This document shows positions 39,843-52,860 of a stretch of DNA of 64,000 nt, piece after piece. The stretch's first letter is position 1; every line of letters starts with the position of its first letter. The notes under the pieces were generated by a model. It had not been told where the DNA came from and ran no database searches. It saw only the letters and a list, made by a program, of their open reading frames with translations. Origin of the DNA: Catonia carolina (taxonomy: Eukaryota > Arthropoda > Insecta > Hemiptera > Achilidae); the NCBI GenBank assembly GCA_035578175.1, contig JAQMRL010000006.1, positions 57,205,001 to 57,269,000 on the forward strand, written 5' to 3'. Position numbers and translations under genes: made by a program.

Positions 39843-42763
39843 AATATCAATAATTGCCCTGCAAGAAACAAGGTGCCGAGACGAAGAGATTTTTGAATCT
39901 GATGGCTACCGATTCTTTAAAAGTAAAGCATGTAAAAAAGTATTAAACAACTCTGCAGTGTGTGGCATGGCCTTTGCAGTCAAAACTAACGTATTGGAGT
40001 CTGTGGTAAACTTTGAACCTGTGAATGATAGGCTTTCTGTTTTGACAATAAAGTGTGGCAATAAAAGATATGCACTAATAAACTGCCATGCACTTACAAA
40101 TGATAAAAACAGATCAGCCCCTACAGAAGTAGAAAAATTCTGGGATAAGGTAGATGGAAGAATGGCGGCACTCCCAGAAAATACAGTAAAGATTCTTTTG
40201 GGGATTTTAATGCACAGCTAGGGAAAGAAAAAAGATACAAAAAATAGTGGGAAACTACCCGGCTCATAAAAAGACAAACGTAATGGTAAGCATCTTATCT
40301 CACTATGCGAAAGTCATAACCTACAAGTAATGTCCACGCATTTTAGGCATTTGGCTCGAAAACAAACAACATGGAGGTCTCCGTCTTATTTATGGGAGAA
40401 TTTCAAATTGACTATATTGCAATTTCTAGGAAATACAGCCCTGAAATTCAAAATGTTAAAGTTAAAAAGAGTATAAATGTTGACTCTGACCACTATTTAT
40501 CTATGATAAAATTTCGCCCCATCCCTCTCAACAACAAAAGGGTTAAGAATAAAATAGCTAAGTTTGACAGAGAGAAACTGAAAACAGAAAAAGACATTTT
40601 CCAACAGCTTGCCAAGCCAACAGATAAAAACTTTAACAACACTGTTAAAAGGATGGTAGAGGCAGCTAAGGAAGTGTCAGAATTAAAGGTGGTTAAAAAA
40701 CATGCTTGGTGGAATAGTACGTGTGATAAAACTCTAAATGATAGGCTGGCAAAATGGAAGAAATTCTACTCCACAAAGTTGGAAGATGATTGGACTGAAT
40801 ATAAGGTACAAAGATCTAACACAGCTAAAATTCTAAGAAGCGAAAAAAGGAAGTATGAGAAGTCTCTCCTCTTGCAAATAGAAGACGATTTCAGAAGAAA
40901 TGAAACTCGAAACTATTACAAAACATTTAAAAGGAAAATCGCTGGTTATAAACCCCCATCATTAGCATTCCAAAGGCTGGATGGAACACTAGCTACCTCA
41001 AACGAAGAAAATTGCAAAATCGTCGCAGAATACTTTAAAAACTTACTGAACTGTGAAAAACCCCAAAACCTCCTTAAAACAGAACCTCTAGAGAGTCTGA
41101 GGAGTGAATCTTTACCACCAGATTTAAATGAAATTGAAAGACACATTAAACGACTGAAAAATAACAAAGCTCCAGGAGGAGACTCAGTAATTGCAGAGCT
41201 CTGGAAATATGCCCCTGAAGAAGCCTTGATAAATCTACAACAACAAGTAGAGGAAATATGGGAAAAAGAGGAGCTGCCTGAAGACTGGAAAATGGCTCTT
41301 ATACATCCTCTTCACAAACAGGGTGACACAAAGAATGTGAAAATTATAGAGGAATTTCCCTGCTTCCTGTGACATATAAAATTCTTTCACTTGCAATTTT
41401 AGAAAGACTAGAGGATCAGGTAGAAAATCAATTGGGAGAGTATCAAGGAGGTTTTAGAAAGGGTAGATCAACAGTAGAACAAATACAGAACCTTAAAACA
41501 ATTATAAAGTACTGTGCCATTAGGTCAAAGAAATAAGTTGCCACGTTCGTAGACTTCAGGAAAGCGTATGACAGTATAGATAGAGAAGTTTTAATTAAGA
41601 TCTTAGAAGAATTTGGAGTAGATAGAAAACTTAAAGCCATGATCAAAGCAACTTTGACAGAAACTAAATCCAAAATTAAATTTTTAGGACATCTCTCAGA
41701 GCCCTTTGAAGTTAAAACAGGAGTGAGACAATGAGACGGCCTATCACCTCTGCTTTTTAATTGTGTGTTGGAGAAGATAATAAGAAATTGGAGAGAAGAG
41801 TTACAGTCTAGGAAGTTATATAGACCTTTGAAAATTGGAAGAGGGACTGAAATAGACTGTCTAGCGTTTGCTGACGATATAGCTTTGCTCACAGATAACA
41901 TAGAAACAGCTAAGGCTCAGCTAGACCTACTGAAGGAAGTTGCGGAACGGGCAGGACTACAAATTTCGTATGAAAAAACAGAACTGATGACAACAATAAA
42001 AGGTGTAACGGATAAGCCATTGAAAACAAAATATGGGAAGATTAACATTGTGGATACATTCAAATATCTGGGCGAAATAATCATGAAGAATGGAAGTGAC
42101 AAAGAGGCGTTAAAAGCCAGGATTAAGAAATTGGATCTGGCATATTTAGCTACTAAAAATATTTACAACAAAAAATGTTTCTCAAGAACTGCAAAGTTAA
42201 GACATTACGAGACAGTAGTAAAGCCTGTGCCTTTATATGCATCAGAGACATTGACCTCAGAAAATAAAGGACTTATAGAGGATGTCGAGAAGAGAGAAAG
42301 AAGGATTCTGAGAAAGATCTATGGGCCACGATATGATGAAGAACACAATACCTATAAAAACGTTTCAAACACCAAATTGTATGAACATGTAGAGAGGATG
42401 TCAGATACTTTCAGAAGAAGGAGAACACGATTTTACGGGCATATAAAGAGGATGAGCAATGACAGACTGACAAAGAAAATTTTGAATAACTTTGATAATA
42501 CTAAGACTACTTTGAAGTGGTTTATCAATACTAAAGAGGATCTAAAAAAACTTCGAGTTAAAGAAGAGGACATTTACGATAGAGACAAATTTAGGCAGAA
42601 GACAAATGACAAAAGGATAAGTCTGACTGTGCAATCTGCAAGAGGAGAGGGTACTGGTGGGAGGTGGACGGATGAGAGAAGAAAGGAGCATTCCGAACGA
42701 ATTAAGGCTTTTTGGGCAGTTAAGAGGAATGACATCCTGAGAAGAAGAAACCAAGATGCATAG
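39843..42763 (+). pseudogene. LINE ORF2: endonuclease, reverse transcriptase, C-terminal box
   Basis: The endonuclease continues with IIALQETRCRDEE, a catalytic Glu block, NDRLSVLTIK and YALINCHALTND. A frameshift falls at the GDFNAQ block near 40200. RT motifs follow: NNKAPGGDSVIAELWK (41162), EYQGGFRKGRST (41440), VDFRKAYDSIDREVL (41551), GVRQ-stop-DGLSPLLF (41720), AFADDIALL (41868, catalytic Asp pair intact) and LKYLGEIIMK-type (42062). The C-terminus has EKRERRILRKIYGPR and GRWTDERRKEHSERIKAFW. At least two stops (near 41536 and 41732) and frameshifts disable it. Confidence 0.9.
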
Positions 42764-42806
42764 TGCTTAACGTGATCCTTAGTTGGTCAATCAACGAAGT
42801 AAGTAA

Positions 42807-42830
<24 letters not shown>

Positions 42831-42853
<23 letters not shown>

Positions 42854-45066
42854 CGCGCGCGTGTGTGTGTGAGTGTGTAAACTCCATAACTAAAGTTATA
42901 TATCTATATATTATTTCATATACCTCTTTTAATGCATAATCTGTTGTAATAAGAATAAATGAAACTTATCGATTAGATTTAACTCATGAAAAAATTACAA
43001 GCCAATGGTGTAATTAAGAAATTATAACATTAAAACATATTATTCTGTTCTTAATTATTATTTACAATCAAAATTACATAAGTAGTGTTTGTTTTAAATA
43101 AATAAAAAAACCTCATTTAAAACGAAAAAACCAAATGAGAATTAATAAATAATAAGCACATGAATTCCGAAATATATGTACACCGAACTTTACTGGAGAT
43201 AATTAAAAATGTTCATTCAATTATTTTATTACAACACTCACACTCAAACAAAACAGTCATCTACAGAATATTAACATTATATTATCACACTATCAGAATC
43301 GCCCTGGGAGATCTAGTACTGTTGCACGTTTTAGCCTATGGACATCATTTCTGTTGTCTAAGAGATTCGGTGCAAAATGATCTACGTGGTTGTTTAGACG
43401 TTTGATGTATTTACTACAGAACCTTGTATTTCTTCTCGTACCTTCTGCACATCCATATTTATAAAGTTATATATAGTTCATATTTCTAAAGTTGAGGCCT
43501 GAAGTCATCAAACCAGTTGGTGGGCGGAGCAGTGTAAATCAGGTACACACAAAAGTGCGTGACAGCTATACTGCGCGGTGATGGAGTTATTAAATATTAA
43601 GTAAATATTAACTTATTACTATTACTAATTAATAGTAAATATTAAATAGTAATATTTTTTTAGTAAATAATAAGGGGTGATAAAATGCAGAAATATTGGT
43701 TTATTGTTAGGTATGATTCTAAAACAGTAAGTGTTTTCTGTGAAATCGCTTTGTCAGATGTAAGTGCTAGTAGCCTAATGGCCTAAAATCTATAGCGGGA
43801 TATTTTTCTCTAAATTTATTAAAAACATCAAAAACTATCACTTTCTCTGTACTTCCTAATGTTCTATCTATTCTGTGTTAAACTGTACTGCAAGAAGGAC
43901 TTTCAGTTATAGTTATAAAATTTCACATTAACACACGTAAAACACTAATCTTCAACGAAAAAAGAAAAAGTACTTATTTAAACAACATTACGGACAATGA
44001 CAGAATCAGTAAGAAAACTTGTATCGAGAGCAGTTTGATACGTAAGAGTTAAAATAACACTGGCGTTTCATAAGACCAATGTTATATTAGTTTTATACAA
44101 CATAATGTTGAAAATATATTTCAGAAATGTCATAAATCTATCAAGTATACTATTGTGATATTACATCGTACGTGATTTACACAATTACAAGCAGCTACTC
44201 ATTTGCGTTTTGATTCACTCGTTACATTGTACAGCAATAATGATGGACTTAGTGTCAGTCGTGTATTTACTTGCACTAACACACAGAAGGTTTGTTTACT
44301 TCAGGCCACAACTTATGAAATAGACCATAGGTTTAGGTATTTTGGATGCTAAAATTTCACATCTGTGATGTAGGAATTGACTTCGATTCGATTGTGTCTT
44401 GAAGGAATTTTCATTTCAAAAACGTGTTTTTTTCAGTGACCTCAGCAACTGAACAGATGAAAAAAATAATGTGGCTTCATTTTACCATTAAAGCCAAAAT
44501 TAGAGCAGAATGATTCACAAACCCTATCTTAATAATGGACTATTTCTAAAACGTTTTTCTGATAACTAATTTTAATTAGATTACTTTACGTATGGTAATA
44601 ATTGCTTAGAGTGGTCTAAAAATCAGTTCCATGAAAACTAAATTCATATCAATAAAAATTCCCAAAAAACCAATTCTTGCACGTTCGACAAAAAAATAAC
44701 GTCTAAGTTAAAAGAGTCCATTCATAATAATATTTTAAAAGTATATTAAATGAGAATAACGACGAAGAACAAGAAATATGATCAAGAATAGTATTGGCAA
44801 GGACTGTTTTTATGAAAATTAACTATCTAGTTGTTAACAATGGAAAATTTGTTACAAACCAATATTGTGAATGCTAGGTTTTCACAATCCTCTTTTATGG
44901 GATGAAAGGCAAGATATTGACGAAATACAGGCTTCTGAACTTTGATTATAGGCCTATTGGGGGTAGGATTTTTTTTATTAGGAAGTAAGCATAAATTTAT
45001 ATTTTTTGGTATTGGCTTTTATACCGTTATTATAATACGAATAATTATAATTTCTTTTTATTTCAG
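42831..45066. other. Gene B intron continued, AT-rich, nothing recognised
   Basis: Includes the end of the (TA)n and a short GT array near 42858. A GC-richer patch at 43505-43580 (GGTGGGCGGAGCAGTG) is unassigned. No ORF is convincing. Confidence 0.4.
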
Positions 45067-45513
45067 GACCTATGTGAAGGAAGACCCACAGTTCGGGTAG
45101 GTAATGATTTTTCGGATGAGGATGTAGCCAAAAAATATACGAAAATAGATGAAACATTAAAACCAGAAAAAAAGAAAAGATTTTATACACCAACTTTAAA
45201 TTTAGTTAGATGGATATACATGAAACTTCCTAATTTCATGATAGGTTGGATAAAAGCGTTGTTTAACTGGATAGGAAATCCTTTCCAAAGCACAAAATCT
45301 CGTTTAATTTTGTGGGGTCTATTAATTGTAATCGGAATTTTATTCACAGTGACTGGTATATTAAGTTGGCTTGGTGGTCCTTGCGTGGTGTGTGGAGTAT
45401 GCGGAATCATCTGTGAATGTTGTGATTGGTGTAGATGTAAAGATTCAAATGGTGGCGACTACGGTACAATTTTATGCTGCATTGAAATTGATGCTGGCGA
45501 TTGTATTTTTTAA
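45067..45513 (+). CDS. Gene B exon 2: cysteine-rich membrane or secreted protein
   Basis: Follows a TTTATTTCAG acceptor in phase 0. With exon 1b this gives a predicted 171-aa protein. It starts DLCEGRPTVRVGNDF. A Lys-rich segment (KPEKKKRFYTPTLNLVRWIY) precedes a hydrophobic span (LILWGLLIVIGILFTVTGIL). The Cys cluster PCVVCGVCGIICECCDWCRC and the end CCIEIDAGDCIF follow. The core SRxILWG...TGxLSWxG.PCxxCGxCGxxCE and the CCIxIDxxDC tail are shared with gene A, so both are under some constraint. Gene B lacks the longer gene A C-terminus. Confidence 0.75.
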   Translation, partial: DLCEGRPTVRVGNDFSDEDVAKKYTKIDETLKPEKKKRFYTPTLNLVRWIYMKLPNFMIGWIKALFNWIGNPFQSTKSRLILWGLLIVIGILFTVTGILSWLGGPCVVCGVCGIICECCDWCRCKDSNGGDYGTILCCIEIDAGDCIF

Positions 45514-45554
45514 GTGTGTAAGCTGTTTTAAATCAAAGTAAAAAGAAATTGTTC

Positions 45555-45965
45555 TGAAACACTCACACGTCTTTCTCTTACCATTTTATGTAATAAAAAA
45601 CGTAATCTAATTTTAATCATGACTCGATGGTTACTAAATAAAACTCAACTTTTTTGATGAGCAAATTATGGAAAATCACGAATTGACGGTAAACTAAGCT
45701 CTGTAGAAAAAATACTTATAATAAACATTTTCATCAAAATTTGTCAACTGGAAGTTGACAAAGCTGGCAGTTTGTTTGTGCAATTTTTCAGTTTTTTCGT
45801 AATTTCTCAAAAAGAATTTAGGATTTTCGTTAAAATCAGCTAATTTCCTACGTTCCTTGTGCTCTATAATATTGACAGTGTAAGCTGTGCTCTTGGTTAC
45901 AAAAACGATTTTCTTTAAAGATTGCGGTCTTAATATACATTTTTTTCTAAGGTATATCGAATTTG
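45555..45965. repeat. ~1-kb dispersed repeat, rearranged fragments
   Basis: The first part (GAAACACTCACACGTCTTTC) is in minus orientation. From about 45728 (TTTTCATCAAAATTTGTCAA) the order is that of the plus strand, so two fragments are inverted relative to each other. Confidence 0.6.
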
Positions 45966-46019
45966 GTTAACTAACCGATGTACCTGTTCTATCGTAGAAT
46001 GTTTTTCACGGAAACCGTC

Positions 46020-47370
46020 TTCTCAGACGTCTTCTTAGACGTAGCTCAGGCCTTTGACAAGGTATGGCATTTAGCTCTTCTACACAAAATTAAATTAAAC
46101 CTGGATCATAATTATTTTCCTATTCTAAAATAATTCTTAACCGATCGTTTTTTCCAAGTGAAATTTGATGATGAGTTATCGACCTTGCACCTAATTCGTT
46201 CAGGTGTACCTCAAGGTAGCATTTTAAGTCCTTTTCTATACACGCTATTTACAGCAGATATTCCTGTAAATGAACATGTAACAACAGCAACTTTTGCCGA
46301 TGACACTGCTATTATTGCATCTGATGCCTCCCCAGTCCACGCTTCTGAAAAACTACAGCAACATCTAAATGACATTCAAGACTGGTGCCAAAAATGGAGG
46401 ATCAAAGTAAATGAACAGAAGTCTGCACACGTAACCTTTACGATGAAACGAGAATCATGGTCACCAGTAACTTTTCGCAACAACGTAATTCCACATTCAG
46501 ATGATGTGAGATACTTGGGCATCTATCTAGACAGGCGATTGACGTGGAGAAAACATGTATGGACCAAACGGAAACAACTTGGACTCAAATTACGACAACT
46601 ATATTGGCTTGTTGGGAGGCGATCACAGTTGTCTTTGGAAAATAAATTGACACTGTACAAGGTGATGATAAAACCAGTTTGGAGTTACGGAATTGAACTC
46701 TGGGGCACAACAAGTACATCTAATGTAGAAATATTACAGAGATTCCAATCGAAGTTTCTTCGACTTATATGCTGTGCACCTTGGTATGTGCCTAATGAAG
46801 TACTCCATCATGACCTGGGCATACCTACGGTGGGAGAAGAAATTAGCAGCCGGAGTGAAAAGTATTTATCCAAGTTGGACACTCATTCCAATCATTTGGC
46901 TGTAAATCTTCTCGATGACAATATTGAACATCAAAGACTCAAGAAGCTGAGAATATTAGATCTTCCATTCCGTTTCACCTGATCAAAAATGTTTCACCAT
47001 CCTTTTAAGATCAAAAACACAAAATTATATTGCGGTTGTCAGCTCTTATTTATTAATAATCTAAATCTTGCTAACTCTCATTAATCTAAAATTAATCATC
47101 TAATAAATTTTCTATCATCAGTTACACAGATCATCAGTATAACGTCTTCATTCGCTCCTTTTCACACCTTCATTCACTTCATCCGTATAAAAAAAAGAAT
47201 TGTACGTCACCAGGACCAAGAAGAAACCCTTCATCAACTATAACCGAACGATGACATGGAAGCAACGCTGCTGAGTGCTGTCTTCTTCTAGTTTTATTCA
47301 TCATCAACACATTTACTGAAAGTTTTTGTTAAACTGTTTGTAAATAATTCTTACTGTTATAAAAAAAAAA
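46020..47370 (+). mobile_element. Jockey-like LINE, 5'-truncated
   Basis: Begins within the RT domain (VFLDVAQAFDKVW near 46027) and ends after a 3' region in an A run and (TA)n at about 47361-47390, typical of 5'-truncated LINE insertion. Confidence 0.85.
46158..46982 (+). pseudogene. Jockey-like reverse transcriptase, C-terminal half
   Basis: Open for 274 codons: SGVPQGSILSPFLYTLF, TFADDTAIIASDASPVH (FADD catalytic pair intact), WCQKWRIKVNEQKSAHVTFT, VRYLGIYLDRRLTWRKHV, LTLYKVMIKPVWSYGIELWG and a C-terminal tail RRLKKLRILDL-like. The preceding block is separated by a TAA near 46129. It is the best preserved RT in the window and therefore a relatively young copy. Confidence 0.9.
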
Positions 47371-47390
47371 TATATATATATATATATACA

Positions 47391-48114
47391 TTTTAGGGCA
47401 AAAGGGTACATAATTAAAGTTATAAAAAATTAAGGCCTCTGAAACTTTTAGTTTAAGCAATTTTATCTGTAATGCTTAATTTAGAATTCATTAGAGATTT
47501 TGCATATTTTTTCATCAACAATAAGTTATTGTTTATGTAATTAATATTGATAATAATAAATTCATATCCAACAGAAATTGATTTTCATTTAGCGTCTCTC
47601 ATGATAAAACATGGGTTATATTTAAATTATTTACATTGGCTAGCGTAACTCAAGTGACTGTTTTACATCAGATTTTTGAAAAATAACTTTAATGGTTTTA
47701 AAATTTCACACAGCATTTTTCACCATTATCTAAATTTCATGCACAAAGTCTCCAACTTTCGGGTTTTAGTTGTGTCCGTCATATTGGAAAATTATGTAAT
47801 AAGTCATTGTGGTCTTCATGTACATTTTAATTTGCAATGACTTAAAAGTCGGAATAAATTAATTTTTTTTAAAAGGAATACGTATACCGTATGTAGGCAT
47901 TCTGTATTACCACTGATATGCGTAAACTAGTACTAAAAATTGACATGTAACAATACCTTCCTTCACTATACTTTTTTATTGTAAGAGAAGGTAAAATCCT
48001 AATTTGACGCCTTCTTATGAATTATTTACAATCGGAGATTGTTACCTGTAAGACACTTATTTTTTTACTTCTCTTGTCCTCAATAAAATATAAAGGAAAA
48101 TAAGTAGTTATGTA
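47391..48114. other. AT-rich DNA, no feature seen
   Basis: Nothing recognised over about 700 bp. Confidence 0.4.
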
Positions 48115-48835
48115 TACTGTTTTCTTGCCATTTTTTCATAATCGAGTTTTCATCGGAAATGCATGTTATAGGGCTCTCTGAACCCAAATAAAACATGTTT
48201 TTAGCAATTACTCTGTTTGCGCACAGTGTACGCACGCGTGTATGAACAAAATATCTTTACAAATAAATATCATACGAAGTTGAAACTTAGAACTTAAGTT
48301 AAATACTACTAAAGGACCGAACACAAAAGTTTTTTTGTCAAAATTGGTCAACCGAAATAAAAGGTAGTTTATTCGTGTGATTTTAAACTTTTTTGTGATT
48401 TTCTCCAAAACACGGTTTCTAAGAATTTTACTTAATTGCGTCATTTATCAAATTTTTGTGAGCTACAAGATAAGAGTAAGTGCCGTGTCTGCTGAAATAC
48501 TTCGGGGGCCTGTGTTTTCATGGTAAAAAATGTTTAATTTATTAAAGATTGCGCTCACTATAGGCATTTTAGAGCAATAGCGTAGTTTTTTTATTAAAGT
48601 TGCATAAAATTAAAATTCTAACAACTTTTAACCCCAACATTTATTTCTACAATGCTTAATTTCGTGTCAGTGATTTTCTGTGTTTTTAACAGAGGATGAT
48701 TTTCATTTTGCATCATACACTTATGATTAAAAAGAGGTTACCATTTCCATTTTAAACGTATGATTAAACACGAGCAATGTATGTATCTATCATTATTTCT
48801 ATTTGCAAGAGAAAATTGTGTGAGTGTTTTACACT
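48115..48835 (+). repeat. ~1-kb dispersed repeat (copy)
   Basis: Contains GAGTTTTCATCGGAAATGCA, ACATGTTTTTAGCAATTACT, the GAAACTTAGAACTTAAGTTA block, TTGGTCAACCGAAATAAAAG and the AAAATTGTGTGAGTGTTT end. The GT array is eroded here. Confidence 0.75.
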
Positions 48836-48984
48836 GGATTGTTTTTTATGTTTTGGATTACTATTATTTGAAAAAGGGGAATTAGTTTTGGTATCATATA
48901 TCCCGTTAGTACCCGAACAGGTATTAAAAGAAACTCATTTTGACTTTTTCCAAGTATGAATACTGCATGAGTTCGTTTATTAGT

Positions 48985-49370
48985 TATTTAGGTCAACAGC
49001 CGAAAAGCTGGTTTACTAAGTAAAACGAGGAATGAGGTGGTTTATCATGCCTTTCTCTCTGAGTACAAAAGTAGCACGCTTATAAGCATGCTAGGCCATC
49101 TGAAAAGCATCTACTCTGCACCCTGCAAATGACACATTCACTTCATTTACCACAGAGTCTGGCTGTATAACGAAATTCATTACGTTCAGAGAAGATAACT
49201 CTGGCTAGTGTATTTTACACCTTTAATTCTTCTGTTCTTAAATAGTTCAGTCATGCAGGTATAATTGGCTGACTACGTGATAAGAAAGAGAACTATTTTT
49301 CGTAGCCCTGGAATTAGCAGATTGAGTGCAAATAATTTAACACTCCACCTGCCTGTTATGTGCGTTCGTT
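48985..49370 (-). repeat. ~400-bp SINE-like repeat (copy 3)
   Basis: Reverse orientation: starts AGGTCAACAGCCGAAAAGCT and includes AGTCTGGCTGTATAACGAAA and AATAGTTCAGTCATGC. Confidence 0.75.
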
Positions 49371-50821
49371 TAATTTTGTGGATCCAATGCTCTATTGCAA
49401 AGTCCTGTAAGTTCTCTAATGGCCATGAAAATGTATTTCTTTGAGTGTCAGTACTGTTTTTATTTTATGAAACATAGTATGTTAGTACGCTACAAAATGA
49501 TGAAGTTCTAATGGTAACCTTCAAACTGAATATCCTAAGGAGATACTTAGTTACTATTTTACTAAATTTAGTAATAGCTATAGATACTGAAGTCACGAGA
49601 TTGCCTTTTGCGTATGGTTGGGTTGTGAGGAAGGGAAGTGAAAATACGACAGTGCTGCCAACCTCAACAGTGAGACACTACTCGTACATTTCACTACCGT
49701 GCAGTTTCTACATACATTTTGTAAGATGTGGTTTATTCCGAGAAAATGTTTTCCTCATAAACCTTATAAGAAATAAATGAGACTTGTAATATTGCCTATA
49801 GCTTAATTACATGACTAAAAATGTTTGATTTACTGTAATTACCAACTACCTTATTCCATTGGAACAAAATTTTCTACGAATGAATCGCCTTCTTTACTAT
49901 CGGTGTCACCGGCGTCTTCACTATATCAGTTTTCCTAGTATCAACAAACCTTTTTGGTTTTTTACTAGGTGTCAAAAAAACTGTTGAAGAAGAGCTTCTT
50001 CACGTCATTAATTTCCTTCTTTTTTTTAGAATTGTGGAAAGAGAAACATCACAGTAGTTAGGCACTCTCTCTTAGGTTTTGTTTAAAGGCGGGAAAAGGT
50101 ATTTATGTTTAGCTTTAACTTCACAAAATTATTACACTGCATATTAGATTTCGTTCAGCACTGTGAATAGTCTGCCAACGTTTTCCAGAAACTAACATTT
50201 CTGTTTACAGTAACAAACAATTATATTTGTACAGTTAACCTACAAAAGGTTCCGTGATATACTATATATGCTCTGGGTATAGTATAAGTCGTTATGTTTG
50301 TTGTACTGAAATTAAAGCAGTCGCGCATCCGCACTGATGCTTTTCATTCTTTACCACTAGTTGCAAACAAGGGCAAACTCGTGACTCAAATAACCATATA
50401 CAAAGTTTCTTAAGAATCATTTATAATTTTAATTTTTGTTTTTAAAAAATATCAGAACTGCGATATGTTTATTTTAGTTATAGTATTAGTTCAAATCGTA
50501 GATCTGTTCAATACTTTAAGATTTACTGTGTAACATTGTACATAATTAACCGAAATAAAATTTATTATATCATTATTATTATTAGCCTATTAATATTTCA
50601 ATTAATCCAATAAACAAATTCATCCCGTGAACCAAAGTTGTTCACCTAACCCTATTGTAGGGACTTGTCACCAAGATTGTTAGCAAGATTACAAGAGTGG
50701 CTCACCCCAAAAATAAACACAACACAAATTCGGTGCGCAAAAAATATATAATTTATTAATACGAATAGATAGAATTCAAATTTATAATAATGAAAATTAC
50801 ATGAATTGAACTCAATAATTT
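49371..50821. other. AT-rich DNA, no gene supported
   Basis: A plus-strand frame at 49511-49780 has a gene-like stretch (TEVTRLPFAYGWVVRKGSEN), but no family, start or splice context supports it. Confidence 0.35.
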
Positions 50822-51217
50822 TTAACGATAGTTTAAAATAAAGAATTGGAATCCCTTCCAACTGGTAACATGAAAATTTTGTAATATAAATAAAATATAA
50901 GAAAATTTAATTTTAGTTTTATTTTTTTGACATAGTTGCGGTGTTTGTATTTTTCCTAAGTTAACAGATTGATTTCCCGAACAAGACTGATTTTTATAAG
51001 ATTTCAAAAACTGTTTAAACGGATCTATGGCTGGAATTCGATTGATATTTTTGTCCTTTAACATTATTTCAAAATATTCAAAAAAGTTAGATTTATCCAT
51101 ATCAGAAATTTGGTTAAGTATTTTTTTTAAACCCATAGGGTATCTGGAACACTCAACGGGATATTCAAGACGGGGAAAACAATAATAATATCCAAAAAAA
51201 TTAAGGCGAATACGTTA
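50822..51217 (-). CDS. Uncertain ORF, about 130 codons
   Basis: On minus the frame is open from a TAA near 51217 to 50822. It reads GYYYCFPRLEYPVECSRYPM, then LKKILNQISDMDKSNFFEYF and EIMLKDKNINRIPAIDPFKQ. The first ATG is at 51136. The amino-acid texture is protein-like (alternating hydrophobics, few low-complexity runs until the end), but there is no acceptor AG just upstream and no family I recognise. It may be an exon remnant or chance. Confidence 0.25.
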
Positions 51218-51734
51218 CAAAAATACAGGAACTACGTTTTAAAAACTTTAAGTTTAAAAAAAACAAGGTTAAATCTCAGACCGTCTACATTGGCATGTTA
51301 ATTCATTGGAGTCTAGATGAGCACAATGACGCAAAGCGAAAAAAGATAAGACTGCGGACGTAGTACTGGACCGGTTAGGCAGCGGACGCACTCTGTAGGC
51401 GGCAGGGCGAACTTAAGCTAGCAAGAAGGTAAAGACAGTAAAAAATCGTCACACAAAAACACCTGCTTTTTTCTATCTGAACCTATTGTAAATATAAAGG
51501 TTTTATCCACAACATTATTGATAGTTTTTGATATTATTTTCTTACTCTGCCATTTTAATTTGATTAATCATAAGCAAATGAAACTCGAGGGTACGTTTTT
51601 ACATATCTGTTTATTATAACTGTAAAGTTTCCAGTCTGTAGAGTGTGCGATACGTCCGGCATATTAATTCAAAAATAGTAACCTCTCATGGGACACCCGG
51701 TTTATATACATTTCCCCCTAGAATCCATATTAAG

Positions 51735-52190
51735 GCCACGATCTTAAAAACTTTTTTTGTTCGACGAGAGCACAACCTCCCGAAGAACGTTAGCAGACAT
51801 ATTTGACGCTTATCCATTCTTATAGAGCATAAAAATGTAAATTTGGCAATTAAGAAATAATTGTAGGAGCTGTTTTTTGAGAAAACCGTAAAAAAATGAA
51901 AAATGCATGAATAAACTACTATTTTCGTTTGACCGATTTTTGATGAAAATATTGGGTTCTCTAGTAATACGTAACTAGTTATATATTAGTACGTTATTTA
52001 ATATGTACGTTACTAGTAATACGTTTCAATTCTCAACTTCGTACGCTATTCCGTTCTTGCGATATTTTGTTCTTGCACACATCCACAGACCATAAGCTAA
52101 AAACATATTTTTAGGGTTCAGGGGTGCAGAGAATGTGTATATCCGGCGAAAACTCGATTTAGAAAAATCGACATGAAAACAATATATTCC
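51735..52190 (-). repeat. ~1-kb dispersed repeat (copy)
   Basis: Minus orientation: TTAAGGCCACGATCTTAAAA to AAAACTCGATTTAGAAAAAT, including the GTTCTTGCGATATTTTGTTC block. A small local duplication of ACGTTA-type words interrupts it at 51965-52025. Confidence 0.7.
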
Positions 52191-52860
52191 TTTCCTATAT
52201 TTTCACATAGGCAAGAGACAATAAATATTTGTTTTTTGTTTTGGGAAATAAAATTATTAACCTTTATTTTAGTCAATTAAGGTATAGCCTACACTAATAA
52301 TGATTATTAGGTTAATACACTTGTGTGCGCTCTTGAAAAAACAGTGCAGTATAGCTTACTGTAAAAAGTGTTACAACTAACTTGTTCTATTATTATCGAA
52401 ATTTAAATTTATATATTAAATTTTTTACACTTCTATTTTTATAAGTAACTTACGTACAAAAGTTTCATTATATCATTATAAATATTAAAATATTAACATA
52501 TTGTCCCCTTTTTTTAAATACAATCTTTATTTATAACTACACTAAGAATATTATAACAAAACACGTCATTATTAATTCTATTAATATTATTATGCTACAT
52601 TCTAAAACGTATTCACTCGGTTGTTAAATTTATGAAGGTTAAATATAGAATAAGGTAAGCTAGCAATCTATTTAATAACAAATTATTCTTAATGTTCTGT
52701 TGAAAAAATTGATATTGATATTAGGTATGTACAACATTCTAAATTTCAAAAAATGTATTTGGAATATTATTATCCAATGGTTCCGTGGATTCTAATTTTT
52801 TCTTACTAGAATAGATGACTGCGGAAAGAGTTATATGAAAGAGGAAGATATATCTAGATA
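52191..52860. other. AT-rich DNA, no feature seen
   Basis: Very high AT with many short inverted AT words; no ORF or repeat supported. Confidence 0.4.

Larger units (their letters stand above)
38252..42830 (+). mobile_element. Non-LTR retrotransposon (LINE), near full-length ORF2, interrupted by mariner
   Basis: The element runs from an ORF start near 38252 through an endonuclease domain, a reverse transcriptase and a C-terminal box to a 3' end ending in AAGTAAG then (TA)n at 42806-42850. It contains the mariner 38520-39842. It lies in the predicted intron of gene B in the same orientation. Confidence 0.88.

Noticed and set aside
49511..49780. 89-codon ORF (VTFKLNILRRYL...TRLPFAYGW)
   Set aside because: Partly protein-like but no family, promoter or splice context; kept out for lack of support.
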